Assembly: GCF_016598475.1 (NCBI RefSeq) | Contig: NZ_JAEMUX010000025.1 | Location: 37,008 to 101,007 of the forward strand | Direction: 5' to 3' | Source of the DNA: Streptomyces adelaidensis | Lineage (GTDB): Bacteria; Actinomycetota; Actinomycetes; Streptomycetales; Streptomycetaceae | DNA length: 64,000 nt | Shown here: positions 60,294 to 64,000 of the stretch, one piece after another | Numbering within the stretch: the first letter of the stretch is position 1 | Layout: the number at the start of each line of letters is the position of its first letter | Notes under the pieces: generated by a model | The model's database searches: none | What the model was told of the DNA's origin: nothing | Seen by the model: the letters and a program-made list of their open reading frames with translations, nothing else | Program-made: the position numbers and the translations under genes

Positions 60294-60459
60294 TTCGTTG
60301 CCGGGTGCGGGTTCGGTGGGGGATGGTCGCGCAGTTCCCCGCGCCCCTTGAGGGCGTGGGGCGTGCCCCGGGGTTTTTGAGGGGCGCGGGGAACTGCGCG
60401 AGCAGCCATGAACGGCCCGCGCTCGCCGACGTACCGACGTCCCCCGAACCGGCGGCGTC
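60294..60459. repeat. Direct repeat, copy A (166 bp), with internal hairpin
   Basis: Nearly identical to copy B at 60479-60644, offset by 185 bp. It contains a long inverted repeat GCGCAGTTCCCCGCGCCC ... (60327-60401), a widely dispersed Streptomyces element. It lies between the menaquinone prenyltransferase and the rhomboid gene, with no coding content. Confidence 0.95.
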
Positions 60460-60478
60460 CGGGCGGAGGCTGACGAGT

Positions 60479-60644
60479 TTCGTTGCCGGGTGCGGGTTCG
60501 GTGGGGGATGGTCGCGCAGTTCCCCGCGCCCCTTGAGGGCGTGGGGCGTGCCCCGGGGTTTTTGAGGGGCGCGGGGAACTGCGCGAGCAACCATGAACGG
60601 CCCGCGCTCGCCGACGTACCGACGTCCCCCGAACCGGCGGCGTC
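60479..60644. repeat. Direct repeat, copy B (166 bp), with internal hairpin
   Basis: One-base difference from copy A noted (AGCAACC for AGCAGCC). Inverted arms at 60512-60533 and 60565-60586. The end touches the rhomboid stop codon. A related hairpin is at 63848-63921. Confidence 0.95.
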
Positions 60645-61248
60645 AGACGTCGCGGCGTCGGAACAAGAAGGCCGCCACCACGCCCGTCACCAAGCCGATC
60701 AGGTGCCCCTGCCAGCTGATCCCCGTCTGGGTGGGGGCGAGGCCCCCGAGGATCGAGCCGCCCCACACCGCCGCGATCAGGACGCCCACCGCGACACCGG
60801 CGAGGCGGCGCTCCACGAAGCCGCTGACGACGAGGAAGCCGAAGAGGCCGAAGATCAGGCCGGAGGCGCCCGCCGTATTGCTGTTGTCCGGGGATATCAG
60901 CCACACCCCCAGCCCGTCCGCGACGATGATCAGCGCGCAGACGGCGGCGAAGCGGCGCAGCCCGCCGAGGGCGGAGAGGAAGCCGAGGACGAGCAACGGC
61001 ACGCTGTTCGCGGCGACATGGGCGAAGCCGAAGTGCAGGAAGGCGGCGGGCACGATGTCGAGCAGCTCGGGAACCGAACGCGGCATGATGCCGAAGTCGT
61101 CCAGCGCGTGGCCGCTCGCCACGTCGATCACTTCGAGCAGCCACAGCAGGGCCACCCAGCCCACCATCAGCTTGGCGGCGGCCTTCGCGCGGTCCCCGCG
61201 CGACCACTCCCGCTGCGGACTCAGCGTCCCACGCACTCCACCTGGCAT
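60643..61248 (-). CDS. Rhomboid-family intramembrane serine protease
   Basis: 201 aa, about six transmembrane helices. The catalytic Ser is in N-T-A-G-A-S-G-L-I-F-G and the catalytic His in SWQGHLIGLVTG; the HxxxN motif is HFGFAHVAANS. It cleaves membrane proteins in the bilayer. ATG 61248 has GGGGG 6 nt upstream; divergent from the UbiX-like gene. Confidence 0.88.
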   Translation of the reverse strand: MPGGVRGTLSPQREWSRGDRAKAAAKLMVGWVALLWLLEVIDVASGHALDDFGIMPRSVPELLDIVPAAFLHFGFAHVAANSVPLLVLGFLSALGGLRRFAAVCALIIVADGLGVWLISPDNSNTAGASGLIFGLFGFLVVSGFVERRLAGVAVGVLIAAVWGGSILGGLAPTQTGISWQGHLIGLVTGVVAAFLFRRRDV

Positions 61249-61339
61249 GTCGAACCCCCGACTCAACTCGTCCCCTCAAGGAAACGGCCGTGCCCCCTTG
61301 GCCGGTTCCCGTCCCGCGGCGCCGGATAGGCTCGGGGTC

Positions 61340-62032
61340 GTGAACCCAGTCAAGCCAGGAGAGACGCCGCGTACGCCTTGGATCGTAGGGGTGTCCGGCG
61401 CATCCGGCACCCCATACGCCGCGGCTGTGCTGCGCGCGCTCCTCGCCGCCGGCGAGAGCGTCGACCTCGTGGTGTCCCGGGCCGCACGGCTCACCCTGCT
61501 CGACGAGACGGGAATCTCCTTCCGGGACGCGCACTGGCGTGACGACCTGCGGGAATGGCTGTCCCGCGGCGCCGACGGCAAGCCGCACACCTTCCCGGTG
61601 GACATCGAGAGCGACCGCGTACGGCACTGGAGCGCCGGCGACCTGGCCGCCGGACCGTCCTCGGGCTCGTACCCCGTCAAGGGGATGCTGATCGTCCCCG
61701 CGTCGACGGCGTGCGTGGCCGGTGTCGCGCTCGGGCTGTCGAAGGACCTGCTCCAGCGGGCGGCGAGCGTGACCCTCAAGGAGCGGCGGCGCCTCGTCGT
61801 CGCCGTACGCGAGACGCCGTTGAACGGGCAGACCCTGCGCCATCTGGTGACCCTGGACGACGCGGGCGCGACCGTACTGCCCGCCTCCCCGGCCTTCTAC
61901 GCGGGGGCCACGCACATCCAGGACCTGGTGGACTTCGTCGCCGGACGAGTGCTGGACGCGGCGGGCGTCCCGCACACCCTGTACCGGCGCTGGGAGGGTG
62001 ACGTCGGCGGGGCGCGCTCCTCCCACCGGTGA
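61340..62032 (+). CDS. mqnM: UbiX-like flavin prenyltransferase
   Basis: 230 aa. It matches the flavoprotein fold: IVGVSGASGTPYAAAVLRAL (FMN-binding N-terminus), GSYPVKGMLIVPASTACVAGVALGLSKDLLQRAA and RRRLVVAVRETPLN (conserved Arg and Glu). It makes prenyl-FMN for the UbiD-like decarboxylase. GTG start at 61340 (no strong ribosome site visible). Confidence 0.87.
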   Translation: MNPVKPGETPRTPWIVGVSGASGTPYAAAVLRALLAAGESVDLVVSRAARLTLLDETGISFRDAHWRDDLREWLSRGADGKPHTFPVDIESDRVRHWSAGDLAAGPSSGSYPVKGMLIVPASTACVAGVALGLSKDLLQRAASVTLKERRRLVVAVRETPLNGQTLRHLVTLDDAGATVLPASPAFYAGATHIQDLVDFVAGRVLDAAGVPHTLYRRWEGDVGGARSSHR

Positions 62033-62100
62033 CTCCCACCACTCCGTACCACCTTCATCTCACCCACAACGCAACTCTTCAGCGGAAGGCAACCGATCGC

Positions 62101-62556
62101 ATGGACGCGGTGGACAGGCAGCTCATCCAGGCCCTGAGGGAGAACGGCCGGGCCTCCTACGCGGAGCTGGGACGCCTCGTCGGCCTGTCGGGACCCAGTG
62201 TCACCGACCGCATCAACCGGCTGGAGGCGGCCGGAGTCATCATCGGCTATCGGGCCACCGTCGACGCGACCTCCCTCGGCCTCGGCGTGACCGCGCTCAT
62301 CGGCATCTCCCTCTCCGACGCCGCCGACCATGACGACGTGGCGACCCGGCTGCGGGACCTGGGCGAGATCGAGGACTGCTGGTTCATCGCGGGCGACGAC
62401 TCGTTCATGCTCAAGGTGCGCGCCCCCGACGTCGACGGTCTGGAGAAGACCATCCGCCGGCTCTCCGGCACGAAGGGCGTCTCCCGGACCCGTACGACCA
62501 TCGTGCTCTCCACGAAGTGGGAGAACCGGGTGGGTGAGCTGCCGGAGGAGGAGTAG
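62101..62556 (+). CDS. Lrp/AsnC-family transcriptional regulator
   Basis: 151 aa. N-terminal helix-turn-helix (DRQLIQALRENGRASYAELGRLVGLSGPSVTDRINRLEAAGVI) and a C-terminal RAM/AsnC effector domain (ALIGISLSDAADHDDV; DDSFMLKVRAPDVDGLEKTIRRL). It lies between the UbiX-like gene and mqnE and may tune menaquinone or amino-acid metabolism; target unknown. Confidence 0.9.
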   Translation: MDAVDRQLIQALRENGRASYAELGRLVGLSGPSVTDRINRLEAAGVIIGYRATVDATSLGLGVTALIGISLSDAADHDDVATRLRDLGEIEDCWFIAGDDSFMLKVRAPDVDGLEKTIRRLSGTKGVSRTRTTIVLSTKWENRVGELPEEE

Positions 62557-62604
62557 AGCGCTGGGCGTACGGTTGGGAAGGTCCACCGGGAGTCGGAGAA
62601 AAGG

Positions 62605-63777
62605 ATGAGCAGCATGGATGTCGGGCTCAAGCGCGAGCTGGAGGAGAAGGTCAGGTCCGGTGAGCGGCTGACCCGGGAGGACGGCATCGCGCTGTACGAG
62701 TCGGACGACCTGGCCTGGCTGGGCGGGTTGGCGCACGAGGTGCGGACGCGGAAGAACGGCGACGTCGTCCACTTCAACGTCAACCGCCACCTCAACATGA
62801 CCAACGTGTGCACGGCCTCCTGCGCGTACTGCTCCTTCCAGCGCAAGCCGGGGGAGAAGGACGCGTACACGATGCGCATCGAGGAGGCCGTCCGGCTCGC
62901 CAAGGCGATGGAGGGCGACAGCCTCACCGAGCTGCACATCGTCAACGGCCTGCACCCGAACCTGCCGTGGCGGTACTACCCGCGCTCCCTCAAGGAGTTG
63001 AAGGCCGCCCTTCCGGACGTGTCGTTGAAGGCCTTCACGGCCACGGAGATCCACCACTTCGAGACGATCAGCGGCCTGTCGGCGTCCGAGATCCTCGACG
63101 AGCTCATCGACGCGGGTCTGGAGTCGCTGACGGGCGGCGGGGCGGAGATCTTCGACTGGGAGGTCCGGCAGCACATCGTCGACCACCGCACCCACTGGGA
63201 GGACTGGTCGCGGATCCACCGTCTGGCGCACGAGAAGGGTCTCAAGACCCCCTGCACCATGCTCTACGGCCACATCGAGGAGCCCCGGCACCGCGTCGAC
63301 CACGTCCTGCGCCTGCGTGAGCTCCAGGACGAGACGAACGGCTTCCAGGTCTTCATCCCCCTGCGCTACCAGCACGACTTCGTCGACGTGAAGGACGGCA
63401 AGGTCCGTAACCGGCTGCAGGCCCGCACCCAGATGGCGACCGGCGCCGAGGCGCTGAAGACCTTCGCGGTGTCGCGGCTGTTGTTCGACAACGTCCCCCA
63501 CGTCAAGGTCTTCTGGGTCATGCACGGCGTCCAGACCGCGCAGCTGGCCCTCCAGCACGGCGCCGACGACATGGACGGCTCGGTGGTCGAGTACAAGATC
63601 ACCCACGACGCGGACAACTACGGCACGCCGAACAAGCTGACCCGCGAGGACCTGCTCGACCTGATCCGCGACGCGGGCTTCCGCCCGGTGGAGCGGAACA
63701 CGCGGTACGAGGTGATCCGGGAGTACGAGGGTCCGGACGCGGGGCGTCGGGAGTCGCCGCAGCCGATGCGAGTCTGA
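62605..63777 (+). CDS. mqnE: Aminofutalosine synthase MqnE
   Basis: 390-aa radical SAM enzyme. The [4Fe-4S] motif is C69-x3-C73-x2-C76 in NVCTASCAYCSFQRK. Other family motifs are ELHIVNGLHPNLPWRYYP, EIHHFETISGLSASEILDEL, TMLYGHIEEPRHRVDHV and IPLRYQHDF. It builds aminofutalosine from the MqnA product and SAM. With the UbiD-, UbiA- and UbiX-like proteins it makes this a futalosine-pathway locus. Confidence 0.94.
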   Translation: MSSMDVGLKRELEEKVRSGERLTREDGIALYESDDLAWLGGLAHEVRTRKNGDVVHFNVNRHLNMTNVCTASCAYCSFQRKPGEKDAYTMRIEEAVRLAKAMEGDSLTELHIVNGLHPNLPWRYYPRSLKELKAALPDVSLKAFTATEIHHFETISGLSASEILDELIDAGLESLTGGGAEIFDWEVRQHIVDHRTHWEDWSRIHRLAHEKGLKTPCTMLYGHIEEPRHRVDHVLRLRELQDETNGFQVFIPLRYQHDFVDVKDGKVRNRLQARTQMATGAEALKTFAVSRLLFDNVPHVKVFWVMHGVQTAQLALQHGADDMDGSVVEYKITHDADNYGTPNKLTREDLLDLIRDAGFRPVERNTRYEVIREYEGPDAGRRESPQPMRV

Positions 63778-63847
63778 CTCCGCGGCCGGGCGCCTGACAG
63801 CTCGGAGGGCGGGGGTGCGTCGGCGGGTGCGGGTGGTTCGTGGTTGC

Positions 63848-63921
63848 TCGCGCAGTTCCCCGCGCCCCTAAATACCCCCGGGCGCGCCCCATGCCCTTAA
63901 GGGGCGCGGGGAACTGCGCGA
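63848..63921. repeat. Third copy of the GCGCAGTTCCCC hairpin element
   Basis: Left arm TCGCGCAGTTCCCCGCGCCC and a matching inverse ending at 63921, with a 28-bp loop that differs from the two copies near 60.3-60.6 kb. Positioned after mqnE, so it may act as its transcription terminator. Confidence 0.85.
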
Positions 63922-63934
63922 CCAGCCCCCACCC

Positions 63935-63997
<63 letters not shown>

Positions 63998-64000
63998 GGG

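Overview
The window is high-GC actinobacterial DNA, almost certainly a Streptomyces chromosome. GTG and TTG starts and ATGA/GTGA stop-start overlaps are frequent. The gene content is typical: a futalosine menaquinone set, a hemL - phosphatase - ResABC block, a gas-vesicle cluster, XRE-DUF5753/DUF397 pairs and daunorubicin-type ABC pairs. There are no rRNA or tRNA genes and no CRISPR array.

Layout. 0.0-2.1 kb: molybdate transport (modB partial, modA, a TOBE-domain protein). 2.1-4.3 kb: mycosin-type S8 protease and a membrane protein. 4.5-9.5 kb (minus strand): a complete lasso-peptide cluster, precursor lasA - cyclase lasC - RRE lasB1 - protease lasB2 - ABC exporter. The predicted 16-residue core is GCGFNFFEMPAQHNIC, or 15 residues if it starts at Cys30. 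10.0-11.9 kb: an exported protein and a class A beta-lactamase. 11.9-14.9 kb: a rearranged patch with a 5'-truncated HD-domain gene facing a 5'-truncated ImmA/IrrE-type gene, next to an IS110-family element. 14.9-22.8 kb: an FxLD-type lanthipeptide locus (GNAT, frameshifted regulator, short precursor, full-length LanB, LanC cut to about half length, PIMT-like FxLD methyltransferase, helical accessory protein).

22.9-32.7 kb: core genes, namely a low-complexity protein, hemL, a phosphatase, a Tat lipoprotein of the deacetylase type, and a System II cytochrome c maturation operon (resA, ccdA, resB, ccsB/resC). 32.7-37.2 kb: a SigE-family ECF sigma factor with a membrane partner, a GAEEA-repeat secreted protein, a drug-type ABC pair divergent from a TetR gene across a perfect palindrome, and a TAP-like hydrolase remnant. 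37.3-41.2 kb: a STAND-like ATPase and a DUF397/XRE/small-protein group. 41.1-44.5 kb: a secreted esterase overlapping a NACHT-type ATPase with a membrane domain. 44.7-47.5 kb: a YtrA-type GntR module with two operator-like sites, a 2-oxoglutarate oxygenase and a deaminase with a Gln-Ser repeat. 47.6-52.5 kb: gas-vesicle cluster gvpO-A-F-G-Y-Z-J-S-K with no gvpL. 52.6-57.8 kb: regulators, hypotheticals and a second double 5' truncation (quinone oxidoreductase / ArsR). 57.9-63.8 kb: futalosine menaquinone genes (UbiD-, UbiA- and UbiX-like proteins, MqnE) with a rhomboid protease and an Lrp regulator.

Two themes stand out. There are two RiPP loci of different condition: the lasso cluster looks intact with an unusual precursor, while the lanthipeptide locus looks partly decayed. 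Short tandem repeats are also abundant, both between genes (8-, 9-, 11- and 12-mers) and inside genes, where in-frame units encode Gln-Ser, Thr-Glu-Gly-Arg, Asp/Glu and Gly-Ala-Glu-Glu-Ala tracts. The window ends in a 60-nt poly-C run that looks like an assembly artefact.
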